From: a virus
Direction: 5' to 3' (one strand)
Length of the DNA: 27,912 nt
Virus record (IMG/VR): IMGVR_UViG_3300042908_000444
Location: 1 to 27,912 of that record
Shown here: positions 1 through 8,073 of the stretch, in pieces
How positions within the stretch are numbered: position 1 is the first letter of the stretch
Layout: each line of letters begins with the position of its first letter
Made by a program: the position numbers and the translations under genes
Notes under the pieces: generated by a model
What the model was told of the DNA's origin: nothing
Databases searched by the model: none
What the model saw: only the letters and a program-made list of their open reading frames with translations

Positions 1-2
1 CG

Positions 3-416
3 CTCACCATAACGCAGATTGCATTTGCCTGTACCACCGCAGCGTCAGGCGTGACGCTCTGCCGCTACGGCCTGTACACCGCAGACGCATCTGGCAATGC
101 CACGCTGGTGGCTCGCACGGCGAGCGACACAACGATATTCAACGCCAGCAATACCGTGTTCACGCGGTCGCTCGATACCAATGGCGGATACCCATCGTCT
201 TATACGCTCAACGCAGGAACTCGGTACGCTGTGGCACTGTGCATCGCTGCCACCAATACGGGATCGGTCTCTGGTGCGCTTATCCCACACGTGATCTCTG
301 CCCTGGCGCCTCGCGTGCAGGGCGTGCGCACTGGTGCCAATGAGATCCTGACGACACAGGGTTCTGCCCAGTACAACGGAAGCGTCGGGCATGCGTACTG
401 GGCGAGGCTGTCATGA
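3..416 (+). CDS. Phage surface/decoration-type protein, 5' truncated
   Basis: The reading frame is open from the first bases of the window to a TGA at 414-416, so the N-terminus lies upstream. The visible part is about 137 residues, rich in Thr, Ala, Ser and Gly, with alternating hydrophobic positions typical of a beta-sandwich. A segment like YTLNAGTRYAVALCI resembles strands common in phage fibre and decoration proteins. It sits directly before a head-tail joining gene, where capsid or decoration proteins are usual. I infer a virion surface protein; no specific family is recognised. A GTG at 51 could be an internal start, but the open frame upstream argues for truncation. Its stop overlaps the next ATG. 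Confidence 0.6.
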   Translation, partial: LTITQIAFACTTAASGVTLCRYGLYTADASGNATLVARTASDTTIFNASNTVFTRSLDTNGGYPSSYTLNAGTRYAVALCIAATNTGSVSGALIPHVISALAPRVQGVRTGANEILTTQGSAQYNGSVGHAYWARLS

Positions 417-589
417 GCGTCACCATCAGCTATCTCGGCGTGATCGACGGACTGCACACGTGGCAAGTGCGAGATGAGAGCGGCACCGTGATCGGAAAAA
501 ACGAGTCGCCGATCCCGCCATGCCCCGGCCCAGGCTGGACGCTGGACGAGGTCAACTGCGTGTGGGTGGCACCGCCCGACGCCGAATAG
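413..589 (+). CDS. Small hypothetical phage protein (58 aa)
   Basis: The ATG at 413 overlaps the preceding stop in an ATGA arrangement, suggesting translational coupling, and the frame ends with TAG at 587-589. The product starts MSVTISYLGVIDG and ends in a Pro/Cys segment (SPIPPCPGPGW) followed by an acidic tail. The family is not recognised. Position between a virion surface gene and the head-tail joining gene suggests a minor structural or assembly role, but this is inference from location only. Overlap with the upstream gene and similar composition support it as a real gene despite its small size. Confidence 0.55.
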   Translation: MSVTISYLGVIDGLHTWQVRDESGTVIGKNESPIPPCPGPGWTLDEVNCVWVAPPDAE

Positions 590-633
590 GCCGAAACTGC
601 CAGTATCCACGGGTTTGCCCGTAGGGTGGGGAG

Positions 634-957
634 ATGATCCGACCCGGCGACCTACGCGAGCGTGTCACCGTACAGATCGCCAGCGGCACCACCAATGCCC
701 TCGGCGAGACTGTTCTGACGTGGTCTGACTCCTCGGCCGTGTGGGCTAGCGTCGAGGGGGTCTCGGCCCGCGAGGCCCTGACAGCCGGCCAGCAGGAGAC
801 GACCGTCACGCACCGGCTGCGGCTGCGTTACCTGCCCGGGCTCAACAGCCAGATGCGTTTCGCATGGCGTGGCCGCACGCTTGAGATCTCCAGCCTGCTC
901 GAGCACGGCAATCGCACCGAGCACGAGGCTATTTGCACGGAGCGTCGCAATGGCTAA
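634..957 (+). CDS. Head-tail joining (head closure) protein
   Basis: The 107-aa product starts MIRPGDLRERVTVQ and carries the typical head-closure layout: short N-terminus with RPGDLRERVT, a central segment with WASVEGVSAREAL, a HRLRLRYLPGL strand, then a WRGRTLEISSLLEHG-type turn. This matches the Phage_H_T_join family (SPP1 gp16/HK97 gp9 type, usually about 100-115 aa), which closes the portal and offers a platform for the tail. The start is supported by GGTGGGGAG just upstream of ATG 634. A small hairpin (ACGGG-tttg-CCCGT, 609-622) lies just before that ribosome site. The downstream genes follow the canonical connector order. Confidence 0.88.
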   Translation: MIRPGDLRERVTVQIASGTTNALGETVLTWSDSSAVWASVEGVSAREALTAGQQETTVTHRLRLRYLPGLNSQMRFAWRGRTLEISSLLEHGNRTEHEAICTERRNG

Positions 958-1501
958 AGAGACTGGCATCAGAATCACCGCAGACGTGCCTGGGCTTGAG
1001 GAAATCCGCAAGGAGTTTCTTGGCCTCGGAAAGACTCTATCTGCCAAGTACATGGCCTCAGCGCTAAAAAAAGCTGCTGAGAAGGGCGGCACAAAGGAAG
1101 CTCTTAAGGCAGCAACGCCACGCGGTCCAACTGGCAACCTGCGGCGAGCCATTGCGGTAAAGACAAAACGCTATCCACGTACCGGCGTTGGCATTGCCAT
1201 CCTCGGGTTTCGTTCTGGCCGCAAGATGAACGAGGCGTATGACAACACGAAGCTCGGCTACCACCAGGGGCTTGTGGAGTTTGGCACCAAGGAACGCACA
1301 CGCACCACGAAGGACGGCCGCCGGGTGTCAACCGGAAAGATGCCGGTCGGCGGCTCGTACGGCAGGCCGCCTATACGGTCGGCATGGGAGCAGACCCGCG
1401 AGCGGGTCGAGTCGCTGATGTTGGAGGAGATGAAGGCCGCTTTTGAAAATGCGACCCGGGAAATAGCCGCGAGAACCAAATCTGCACAGGGGCCGTTCTG
1501 A
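950..1501 (+). CDS. HK97 gp10-like tail completion protein
   Basis: The product is 183 aa from ATG 950, which overlaps the stop of the head-tail joining gene. An upstream in-frame ATG at 869 lies inside that gene and is unlikely. The N-terminal helix region (VPGLEEIRKEFLGLG) is followed by a basic stretch, the conserved TPRGPTGNLRRAI motif, and VEFGTKERT with a C-terminal helical tail. TPxxTGxLrrsI and veFGt are hallmark motifs of the HK97-gp10_like family, whose members act at the neck or tail-completion stage. It overlaps the next gene by one base (TGATG). The middle is richer in AAG/AAA codons than its neighbours, which may reflect mosaic exchange. Confidence 0.88.
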   Translation: MAKETGIRITADVPGLEEIRKEFLGLGKTLSAKYMASALKKAAEKGGTKEALKAATPRGPTGNLRRAIAVKTKRYPRTGVGIAILGFRSGRKMNEAYDNTKLGYHQGLVEFGTKERTRTTKDGRRVSTGKMPVGGSYGRPPIRSAWEQTRERVESLMLEEMKAAFENATREIAARTKSAQGPF

Positions 1502-1920
1502 TGGCGCTCAAATCCCCCGAGGCGATCCTGCGAAATGCCCTGGTGGCCAATGCCGACGTGCAAGCGTTGATCAGCGGCCGCATCTACCCGCTGCGGTACG
1601 TTGGGCCGTCGCCGATCCAGTTTCCGCTGATCATCTGGCGGCGTGCCCGCGTGCTGCGTGAGATGGCGATGGGTGGCCCGGTTGGGCTGCCGCGTGTCAC
1701 GGTGGAGATGTACGTCTACGGAACCACCTACGAGACGGCGCGAGACCTAGCAGATAAGTGCCGCCGGGTTCTGGATGGGTTCAGTGGCAGTATCGACAAT
1801 ACGGAGGTGCGGCAGGCGTCCTTGATGGACGAGGCCGACGACCTGGTGGAGATCGACGGAGCGGAAAACTCGCTCTATCTGGTCCGGCAAACATACGACC
1901 TTTTTTGGGTGGAGAACTAA
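1501..1920 (+). CDS. Tail terminator / DUF3168-like tail completion protein
   Basis: The 139-aa product starts with SPEAILRNALVANADVQALI, then GRIYPLRYVGPSPIQFPLIIW, and ends with YLVRQTYDLFWVEN. This is the organisation of the DUF3168 (gp17/tail completion) family: N-terminal helix, a grIyp..p....fPli segment, and a beta strand at the C-terminus. These proteins cap the tail tube at the end next to the head. The ATG overlaps the stop of the gp10-like gene (TGATG at 1499-1503). Order after gp9- and gp10-like genes and before the tube protein is canonical, which strengthens the assignment. Confidence 0.85.
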   Translation: MALKSPEAILRNALVANADVQALISGRIYPLRYVGPSPIQFPLIIWRRARVLREMAMGGPVGLPRVTVEMYVYGTTYETARDLADKCRRVLDGFSGSIDNTEVRQASLMDEADDLVEIDGAENSLYLVRQTYDLFWVEN

Positions 1921-1923
1921 TAC

Positions 1924-2295
1924 ATGCCTTCGCACGCTCAGGGTACGACGCTCACTTTCGCAGGCACTGCATACACGGTCACGAATGTGACCTACTCAAT
2001 GACCGACGTGGCGGCTGGGGACACGATCGACGTGTCGCATCTCGGCCAGTCGGCTGGCAGCGCCGTTGCGACGATGGACCGGCCGCTCAAGGGCTCGGCC
2101 ACCGACACGGGCCGCGAGGTCAGCATGGAGTATCTTGGCAACGCCCCGATTGCCGACGGCAGCACTGGCCAACTCGTGATCGCTGGCGGCCCGCTCTCGC
2201 TCACCGCGGCGGCCACTGTCAGCTCGTCGAGCGTCACGCTCGCCGTGAACGACGCCGTCCGGGGCCAGGCCACCTTCCGAGTCGCGCGGGTCTAG
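1924..2295 (+). CDS. Tail tube (major tail) protein candidate
   Basis: The 123-aa Thr/Ala/Ser-rich product begins MPSHAQGTTLTFAGTAY. Its central part has SHLGQSAGSAVATMDRPLKG and EYLGN, and it ends with a GQLVIAGGPLSLTAAAT strand region. Location after the tail terminator and before the tail chaperones is where the major tail protein sits. The protein is smaller than many major tail proteins but compatible with a single tube beta-barrel. It shares clear similarity with the next gene: both start with QG(T/C)T(L/V)xF(A/T)G and share a GQLxIxGGxxSL core. A longer overlapping frame (1758-2540) is rejected because this frame carries the matching paralogue and correct spacing. Confidence 0.72.
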   Translation: MPSHAQGTTLTFAGTAYTVTNVTYSMTDVAAGDTIDVSHLGQSAGSAVATMDRPLKGSATDTGREVSMEYLGNAPIADGSTGQLVIAGGPLSLTAAATVSSSSVTLAVNDAVRGQATFRVARV

Positions 2296-2313
2296 TCCGC
2301 TACGGAGGCTTCC

Positions 2314-2622
2314 GTGGCGACGTACTCGCAAGGCTGCACGGTGTCGTTTACTGGCGCGACCTTCACGGAGGTCACAAGCGTGCAGGCGGACATCGGCGGC
2401 GGCATGGCTATCGGCAGGGACAATTTTGCGTACGCACAGAGCGGCGGCAGCGTCACTGTGGAGTCTCTTGGGGGCTCGTGGACCTACGGAGCTTATGGCC
2501 AGCTGTCTATCTCCGGTGGCGGAATCTCCTTGACACGTAATGCAGTCTGTACGGGTGTGTCAGCCACAGCGGCGGCCAACGACGTGACCCGTTACAGCGT
2601 CACTTTCGAACTGATTGTGTGA
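2314..2622 (+). CDS. Second tail tube-like protein, paralogue of the preceding gene
   Basis: The GTG start at 2314 is preceded by ACGGAGG, a strong ribosome site. The 102-aa product starts MATYSQGCTVSFTGATF and contains YGQLSISGGGISLT, aligning over most of its length with the preceding tube candidate. I infer a tandem duplication. One copy may form the bulk tube while the other forms a specialised tube ring or decorates the tail. It could instead be that only this copy is the real tube. No catalytic motif is present. The next gene starts five bases after its stop. Confidence 0.68.
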   Translation: MATYSQGCTVSFTGATFTEVTSVQADIGGGMAIGRDNFAYAQSGGSVTVESLGGSWTYGAYGQLSISGGGISLTRNAVCTGVSATAAANDVTRYSVTFELIV

Positions 2623-2626
2623 CTAC

Positions 2627-2971
2627 ATGGCACTGACGAAAGAACAGATTCTGGCAGCGGACGATCTGGGCCTCCTCGAGGTCAAGGTCAAGGAGTGGGG
2701 CGGCAGCGTCTTCATTCGTGTCATGACCTGCGGCGAGCGTGACAGCTACGAGAACGACTGGGTGGCCAACAAGGGCAAGGGCGTTGACAACTTCCGCACG
2801 AAGTTCTTGGCACGCTGCCTGTGTGACGAAAAGGGCGCGAGGCTGTTCACCGACGCAGAGGTCGAGCAGCTGGCGAAGAAGTCGGCCAAGGTGATGAGCC
2901 GGGTGTGGGCCAAGGCTATGGAGCACAACGCCCTCACTGACCACGACGTAGAGGAACTCGCAAAAAACTAG
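2627..2971 (+). CDS. Tail assembly chaperone G
   Basis: From ATG 2627 the product is 114 aa, starting MALTKEQILAADDLGLLEV. A TTG at 2615 would add four residues but is less likely. The acidic, helical protein with DDLGLLEVKVKEWGG and an AEVEQLAKKSAKVMSRVWA helix resembles the lambda gpG-type chaperone family that binds the tape measure protein before tail assembly. It sits immediately before the tape measure gene. The stop codon lies directly after an A AAA AAC heptamer in frame, so part of translation is expected to shift -1 into the following T frame. Function rests on family resemblance plus gene order plus the frameshift signal. Confidence 0.85.
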   Translation: MALTKEQILAADDLGLLEVKVKEWGGSVFIRVMTCGERDSYENDWVANKGKGVDNFRTKFLARCLCDEKGARLFTDAEVEQLAKKSAKVMSRVWAKAMEHNALTDHDVEELAKN

Positions 2972-3010
2972 CACTCCGCCCGACGAGGGTCTTCCTGTTT
3001 CGTCTGGCGG
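2962..3010 (+). promoter_or_regulatory. Programmed -1 ribosomal frameshift signal (slippery site plus hairpin)
   Basis: The heptamer AAAAAAC at 2962-2968 reads A AAA AAC in the G frame, the classical X XXY YYZ form. It is followed by the G stop (2969-2971). After a 7-nt spacer comes a hairpin: CCGCC (2976-2980) and GACGA (2982-2986) pair with TCGTC (3000-3004) and GGCGG (3006-3010). This gives ten base pairs with one C/T mismatch and a 13-nt loop. A -1 shift continues in the open frame that ends at 3279. This is the standard arrangement for making G and G-T tail chaperones. Confidence 0.9.
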
Positions 3011-3279
3011 CACATCTCGGAATGACGGTACGGCGGTTGTGTCAGGAAATGGACAGCCGGGAGTTCGCGGAGTGGATTGCGATCCACCGGCACTTCCACC
3101 CGCTCCCTGACACGTGGCGGCAGACGGGCCTTGTGGCTAGTGCGGCGCTCGCGCCGTACTGCCCGCGGGGCAGGACGCCGAAAGCGGAGGACTTTGTGCC
3201 GGTCGTGAAAGCACCACAGCACGATCTGCAGATGCAGGAAGCGTTGGAACAGTTGGCACGAGACCTGGCAGGTGAGTGA
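2968..3279 (+). CDS. Tail assembly chaperone T domain, made as G-T by -1 frameshift
   Basis: After a -1 slip at 2962-2968 translation continues CTA GCA CTC and reads on to TGA at 3277-3279, giving a 217-aa G-T fusion. The T part contains RLAAHLGMTVRRLCQEMDSR then EFAEWIAIHRHF, the hallmark of the lambda-type T extension (lgmtv..l...ms..Ef.eW.a). The ATG at 3022 falls in the middle of this conserved stretch, so an independent start there would drop part of the domain; the fusion is preferred. T is known to recruit the tube protein to the tape-measure/chaperone complex. It overlaps the tape measure start. Confidence 0.85.
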   Translation, partial: LALRPTRVFLFRLAAHLGMTVRRLCQEMDSREFAEWIAIHRHFHPLPDTWRQTGLVASAALAPYCPRGRTPKAEDFVPVVKAPQHDLQMQEALEQLARDLAGE

Positions 3280-6200
3280 TGGCAACGGTGATCGGACTCG
3301 GCGTGCAGTTCTCGGCCAATGCCAACGGCATGACCAAGGGACTGTCGCAGGTAGATCGCCAGCTTCAGAACCTCGGCAAGCAGGCCGCGGCTGCTGGCTC
3401 GCTTTTTAGCAGCTTCACAGCATCGAGTGCGGCGGCGGGTGCGGCCCAGCAGCAGGTCGCCACGGACATCGCCTTTCTCGGCAGTGCCTTCAAGACCGGG
3501 CAGATCTCCGCCCAAGAGTACGCAGCTGAGTTGCAGGCCGTCGTTGGCAGTGCCCAGACGGCTGCGGCTGCGTTTGCCGAGGGGGCACGCATCACCGAGC
3601 AGGTGGCCACGGCCGAGGAGCGGCGTACCGCCCAGCTTGAGCGGCTGGGGGAGTTGCTGGCGCAAGGTGCGATCAGTGAGCAGACATACTCACGTGCAGC
3701 GGCCGAGGCGAGCGGTGCAGCACAGGCAGCTGCTGCTGGTATCGCCAAGGCAGAGAGCGACAGGGCAAAGGCAATCGCGGAAGGCGCAGCCGTTACGGCG
3801 TCTGTACAGACTCAGCAGGAACAGCGAGAGGCTGAGCTGGCGCGCCTCGCTGGCTTGCTGCAACAGGGCGTGATCAGCGAAGAAACCTACTCGCGTGCTG
3901 TGTTTGTTACCTCCGGCGCTCACGAAGCCGCACAAAACGCTGAGGCCGCCCGTGCTCAGTTGCTGCAGGAGGGGCAGGCGATTTCGGCTCGGTATGCAAC
4001 AACAGAGGAGACCCGCGCGGCAACGATTGCCAAGCTAGATTCCCTGCTGGAAGCAGGAGCAATAACGCAAGAGACCTACATGAGGGCTTCCATTGATGCA
4101 CTCGGCATTAATGAGCAAGCCGCACAGTCAGAGGAAGAGCGTGCAAAGGCCACTGCTCGAGCAGCCCAGATCACACAGGCCAACCTCACGCCGCAGGAGA
4201 AGTACGACGCCCAGGTGCAGGAGCTTGCTGAACACTTGGCCGCCGGTCGCATCTCGCAGGACACGTACAACTCTGCGTTGAACAAGGCCGCCACGGAGTG
4301 GTCGAAAGCCACAATCGCCGCCGACAAGTTTGGCTCTTCCGTGGATGGTGCTGGCGACGGCGGCACGATGAAGTTCAACGAGTTGTCCGGCGTGCTGTCT
4401 GCACTGCCCGGCCCGATCGGCAACGTGGCGGGCCGGCTGTCGGGTCTGGCGTCTGCTGGCGAGGGACTGAGCAAGGTATTCGGCGGCGGTGCCGGGCTGT
4501 CGGGCGGGCTGGCCAACATCGGCGCAACGGTGGCCGGGCTAGTCAATCCTTTCACGATCGGCCTCGCTGCAGTGGCTGCGTTTGGTGCTGGTGCAAGTGC
4601 AGTAGCCAGCGGGCTGCTCGACCTCGAGGACCGAGTCGAGAAGCTTGGCAACACCGCCGACAAGCTCGGCGTGTCGTTTGAGTTCATCCAGACGCTCGAG
4701 GAAGCAGGCAACCGCTCTGGCGTCTCAATCGAATCAGTCAGCAGTGCATTCGGCAAACTGCAAAAAACGCTTGCTGGTGCAGACGAAGAGAGCAAGGCAG
4801 CGACGGAGGCCCTCGGCAAGCTCGGCATCTCGTTCACGGACTTGGAGAACCTCAGCCCAGAGGAACAGATCCGCCTGGTTGGCGAGCAACTACAGGGCAT
4901 CGAAGACCCGGCGAAGCGCACGGCAGCCGCTATGCAGATTTTCGGCAAGAGCGGCGCAGACCTGCTGCCATTCTTTGCAAACCTTGGGCCAGCGGCCGAC
5001 GACATCGCACGGCTCGGCGGATCGCTCACGGCGATCGATCGTGGCCGCATCGACGACTTCGGGGCTGGCATTGATGCGTTGGGCGTTGCGAGCTCGCGGC
5101 TCGGCGAGCTGCTGCTCTTGCCGTTCGTTGGCCTTGGTGAAGGCATCGCCCAAGGCTCGGCCGAGTTCCTTGGCGGCATCAACGCAATCGTCGGGCCTAT
5201 AGGAGACGTGCTTGAGCCTGCGCTTTCTAACATTGGCAGGCTCTTTGAAATTGCTGGCACAAACATAGGAACAATTGGCAGGGTTATCGGTGCTGTTCTT
5301 GAGCCTGTCGGAAAAATCTTTCAGGGTCTTGGCCAATCGCTAGAGCCGTTTTACGAAGGTATCGTTGGCTTAAACCAAGGCATTGCGGATGGAATTGTCT
5401 CTGTAGCCAAGTGGATCGTGTCGTTCTCGCCGCTGGGCGCTGTCGCCGGCAATATCGGAGCCATCGGCGAAGTTGTCTCCCGCGTGGCCAACATCATCGG
5501 CACCGCGTTATCGCAGGTCAGCGAATACGTGGGCGACGTGTTGGCATCGTGGGTTGAGTTCTTTGGGATTGAGTCTGCCATCGAATCAATCGGCGCGGTG
5601 ATCTCGTCGGTGTTCGGCGTCGTGTCGTCGACCCTTGCGACGATCGCCACCGCAGTTAGTGCCACTGTGGGGCAGCTGCTTACGATTGCCGAGGACTTCC
5701 TTGGCATCACGGCAGAGGTTGACACGACCATCACGCCAGAGCTTGATCTCTCGCAGCCCACGCTGGCTGCGGCACAGTTCGCCAAGGAGATCGGCACGGC
5801 CGCCACCGCAGCGGCTGAGTTCGGGCAAGCCGGCTTCGACGCGGCGCTGGCCTACCAGAACTCGCTCGAGCAAATCGCACAGCTGCAGGCCGACGGCACG
5901 CTGACGGCTGAAGAGGGTAAGAGGGCAGCCGAGCAGGAGAAGGCTGCGTTCGAAGCCAAGATTGAAACGCTGGACAAGGAGGCCGAGGCTCAGGCTCGCG
6001 CTGCGGAAGCTGCACAGAAGGCAGCCGACGAGAAGATCGCTGCTGCCGAGCGTGCCGCAGCTGCTGCCGTCGAGGCCGACCGCAAGCTGGCTGATGCGTT
6101 CATCACCGCCCAAGGCCTTGGCGCTGGCGACCAGGCCACGGCGGCCGACACGCTGCTTGCCATCGCGCGGCAGATCGAAGAGACGGAAGCCGCCATCGTC

Positions 6201-6800
6201 GAGGCACGTGCCGCAGGTGATGCTGCCGCCGAGCAGGCTGCGACTCGCCGCCTGGCCCTGCTCGACCAGGCGCAAGCCGCTGCACAGGAAACGGCCCAGT
6301 TCGGATTCTCGACGCAAGATGCCGATCGGGCGATCGCTTCAGTGCGAGAGAAGCTGGACGACACATTCTCGTTCGTCAACTTTGAGCTTGCCCCCGAGGC
6401 GTTCACGGCGGCCCAAGAGCAGCTGGCCCAGCTCGAGGCCGACCTCGACGCCAAGGTGATCGACCCTGAGACATTCGAACAAGCGGCCGATGCGATCCGG
6501 TCTGGCTTTGAGGATGCCCTAAAGACGGCCGAGCGTATCCAAGACCTGCAGGAGCAGTACGCGCAGCGTGTCGCCGAGATCGACGCTGAGCGTATCAATG
6601 CCCTCTCCCAGGCTTCCCAGCAGACCGTGCAGGCGACGGACTTGCGGACCAGCGAAGGCGCAAGCGAGTTCCTGCGGCTGGCCACAGGCCGTGATGATCC
6701 AGCGATTGCCGAGTACCGCAAGCAGTTGTCAGAGCTCAAGAAGATTGCCAAAGAGATCAGCAATCTTGGCGGCGTGGTCGACATCGTGGGGGCCGCATAA
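3279..6800 (+). CDS. Tail length tape measure protein
   Basis: At 1173 aa this is the longest gene in the window, placed right after the G/GT chaperones. I prefer ATG 3279 (AGGTGAG upstream) over the GTG three bases earlier. Residues about 1-350 are Ala/Glu/Gln-rich helix with repeated LxxLLxxGxISxETYxRA units. Around residues 380-450 there is a Gly/Ala-rich hydrophobic part (LVNPFTIGLAAVAAFGAGAS) and about 600-850 has long hydrophobic stretches typical of the membrane-interacting part. The C-terminal third is again charged coiled coil. No lytic domain is recognised. At roughly 0.15 nm per residue its length would imply a tail of about 170-180 nm, a family rule rather than a measurement. Confidence 0.93.
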   Translation: MATVIGLGVQFSANANGMTKGLSQVDRQLQNLGKQAAAAGSLFSSFTASSAAAGAAQQQVATDIAFLGSAFKTGQISAQEYAAELQAVVGSAQTAAAAFAEGARITEQVATAEERRTAQLERLGELLAQGAISEQTYSRAAAEASGAAQAAAAGIAKAESDRAKAIAEGAAVTASVQTQQEQREAELARLAGLLQQGVISEETYSRAVFVTSGAHEAAQNAEAARAQLLQEGQAISARYATTEETRAATIAKLDSLLEAGAITQETYMRASIDALGINEQAAQSEEERAKATARAAQITQANLTPQEKYDAQVQELAEHLAAGRISQDTYNSALNKAATEWSKATIAADKFGSSVDGAGDGGTMKFNELSGVLSALPGPIGNVAGRLSGLASAGEGLSKVFGGGAGLSGGLANIGATVAGLVNPFTIGLAAVAAFGAGASAVASGLLDLEDRVEKLGNTADKLGVSFEFIQTLEEAGNRSGVSIESVSSAFGKLQKTLAGADEESKAATEALGKLGISFTDLENLSPEEQIRLVGEQLQGIEDPAKRTAAAMQIFGKSGADLLPFFANLGPAADDIARLGGSLTAIDRGRIDDFGAGIDALGVASSRLGELLLLPFVGLGEGIAQGSAEFLGGINAIVGPIGDVLEPALSNIGRLFEIAGTNIGTIGRVIGAVLEPVGKIFQGLGQSLEPFYEGIVGLNQGIADGIVSVAKWIVSFSPLGAVAGNIGAIGEVVSRVANIIGTALSQVSEYVGDVLASWVEFFGIESAIESIGAVISSVFGVVSSTLATIATAVSATVGQLLTIAEDFLGITAEVDTTITPELDLSQPTLAAAQFAKEIGTAATAAAEFGQAGFDAALAYQNSLEQIAQLQADGTLTAEEGKRAAEQEKAAFEAKIETLDKEAEAQARAAEAAQKAADEKIAAAERAAAAAVEADRKLADAFITAQGLGAGDQATAADTLLAIARQIEETEAAIVEARAAGDAAAEQAATRRLALLDQAQAAAQETAQFGFSTQDADRAIASVREKLDDTFSFVNFELAPEAFTAAQEQLAQLEADLDAKVIDPETFEQAADAIRSGFEDALKTAERIQDLQEQYAQRVAEIDAERINALSQASQQTVQATDLRTSEGASEFLRLATGRDDPAIAEYRKQLSELKKIAKEISNLGGVVDIVGAA
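3478..4290 (+). repeat. Degenerate internal repeats in the tape measure gene (SHOCT-like units)
   Basis: Five diverged copies of a short helix-turn-helix unit begin near 3478, 3645, 3846, 4040 and 4228. Representative cores are LLAQGAISEQTYSRA, LLQQGVISEETYSRA, LLEAGAITQETYMRA and LAAGRISQDTYNSA. Spacing is about 167-201 nt (56-67 codons). The pattern L..L...G.It..ey resembles the SHOCT motif seen at protein ends and in some tape measure proteins. Two weaker copies occur near 5890 and 6450. The copies are conserved in protein rather than in DNA, so this is old duplication. Confidence 0.7.
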
Positions 6801-7672
6801 TGGGAGTTATCGCATTCCGCGAAGTCTTGCCGCGTACGTTCTCGCACAAGTTCGGCAGTTCGCCGAGGGCCGAGATTAAGTACCACGTAACGACAGACGG
6901 CCCTCTCAGCACGCAGGAAGTGATCAATTCGGTCGGCATCTCGCATGGAACACCTCATCCGGAATACAGCTATCTGCTGTGCGACAATGGCGAGTTGAAC
7001 GAGCTCGACCGATTTCATGTCGAGTTAAGCTACTCGTATTCTGTTCCCGCCATCGGCACCGCGGATAGCGATCCAAACCCGCTTGCCCGGGCCGACATTT
7101 GGAGTTTCTCTACGGGCGGTGCCGCGATCCCTGCCCTGTCGTACTACCACGGCAGCGGCAACGACGACCTGCGTCCACTGGTCAATTCTGCCTACGACTT
7201 CTTCGAAGGTGCGATGACCGAAGAGAGTGAGATGCGTGCCACGATCTCTGGCAACCGAGCCGAGTTCCCGGTTGCCGTGGCCGTCTCTGTAACTAACTGC
7301 GTCAACTCAGACGCATTTCTGGGCGCAGCACAATACCAGTGGAAGTGCGCAGGGATCAGCGGACAGCAGCAGGTGGAGATAGTCAACGGTGCCGAGGTGA
7401 AGTATTGGGCGGTGTCCGTTGAGCTTGCGTTCCGGCAGAGCGGATGGGAGTTGATCCTGCCCGACGTAGGCTTTAACTACATTGAGGGCAACCAGCGCAA
7501 GCGGGCCTATGTCATTGACTCGGAGAGCGGCGAGCGGCTTGCCTCCAGCAATCCAGTCGCCCTGAACGAAAACGGCTCGCTTAAGGCTCAGGGCTCGGCA
7601 CCCGACATCATTTACCGCCGCGTCCACCCAGAGATCGAGTTCGCCCCGCTGTTCGGCACGCCGCCGTTCTAA
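6800..7672 (+). CDS. Distal tail/baseplate-region protein, unknown family (290 aa)
   Basis: The ATG overlaps the TAA of the tape measure gene, indicating coupling. The 290-aa protein has mixed beta composition, including a YHVTTDGPLSTQEVINSVG segment, a FHVELSYSYSVPA strand and a C-terminal segment VHPEIEFAPLFGTPPF. No catalytic motif is seen. By gene order it occupies the slot of a distal tail or hub protein that follows the tape measure in siphoviruses. The repeated aromatic-rich strands around residues 125-230 (SYYHGSGNDD, VKYWAVSVELAFR) suggest a structural protein. Function is inferred from position only. Confidence 0.6.
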   Translation: MGVIAFREVLPRTFSHKFGSSPRAEIKYHVTTDGPLSTQEVINSVGISHGTPHPEYSYLLCDNGELNELDRFHVELSYSYSVPAIGTADSDPNPLARADIWSFSTGGAAIPALSYYHGSGNDDLRPLVNSAYDFFEGAMTEESEMRATISGNRAEFPVAVAVSVTNCVNSDAFLGAAQYQWKCAGISGQQQVEIVNGAEVKYWAVSVELAFRQSGWELILPDVGFNYIEGNQRKRAYVIDSESGERLASSNPVALNENGSLKAQGSAPDIIYRRVHPEIEFAPLFGTPPF

Positions 7673-7704
7673 AAGTAAATACACGCACCGAGTAGGGTGA
7701 CACT

Positions 7705-8073
7705 ATGGCCAACGAATTCCTCGCGCTGCCTGGAACGCTTAATATCTCGCTGACGACCGGCGATGAGTTCGGCATGCTTGCCGACCTCGACATCGACACC
7801 ACGGGCTTCCAGTGGACGGCAATCGTCTACGCAGCGTCTACGTCTGTGTCTTTCGTCAATCCGGCCGGAGTGCCCACCCAGGGGGCTACTGCTGCCACGT
7901 TCACGGTGACTGTCGTGAATGCCGCAGCCGGCCAGGTGAATCTTTCACTGACTGAGATCCAAACTGCGGCACTCAATCCTGCCACCAGTTATCGGTGGTA
8001 TCTGCGTGGCGTCTCGCCGGCAATGGTGACGAGAACCTATCTTTCCGGCACACTGAAGGCGTACGCCCCGTGA
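7705..8073 (+). CDS. Small beta-rich tail/baseplate protein (122 aa)
   Basis: The product starts MANEFLALPGTLNISLTTGD and has alternating hydrophobic strands, ending TSYRWYLRGVSPAMVTRTYL plus a short tail. The pattern of an N-terminal strand with TTGDEF, a T-rich middle and a YRWYLR strand near the end recalls small baseplate or upper-fibre adaptor domains that join fibres to the tail tip (BppU-like N-terminal fold). I cannot assign a family with certainty. It lies between the distal tail gene and the fibre gene and overlaps the fibre start by four bases, which supports an adaptor role. Confidence 0.55.
   Translation: MANEFLALPGTLNISLTTGDEFGMLADLDIDTTGFQWTAIVYAASTSVSFVNPAGVPTQGATAATFTVTVVNAAAGQVNLSLTEIQTAALNPATSYRWYLRGVSPAMVTRTYLSGTLKAYAP

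Noticed and set aside
1758-2540. Open frame of 260 aa on the plus strand overlapping both tube-like genes
   Set aside because: Composition is Arg/Gly/His-rich shadow sequence with no ribosome site. The two smaller frames beneath it are paralogous to each other and fit the tail gene order.
4076-5266. 396-aa minus-strand frame inside the tape measure gene
   Set aside because: Ser/Pro/Ala-rich antisense translation of a GC-rich gene; no start signal and no recognisable domain.
5990-7018. 342-aa minus-strand frame across the tape measure end
   Set aside because: Ser/Ala/Arg-rich antisense shadow covering two well-supported plus-strand genes.
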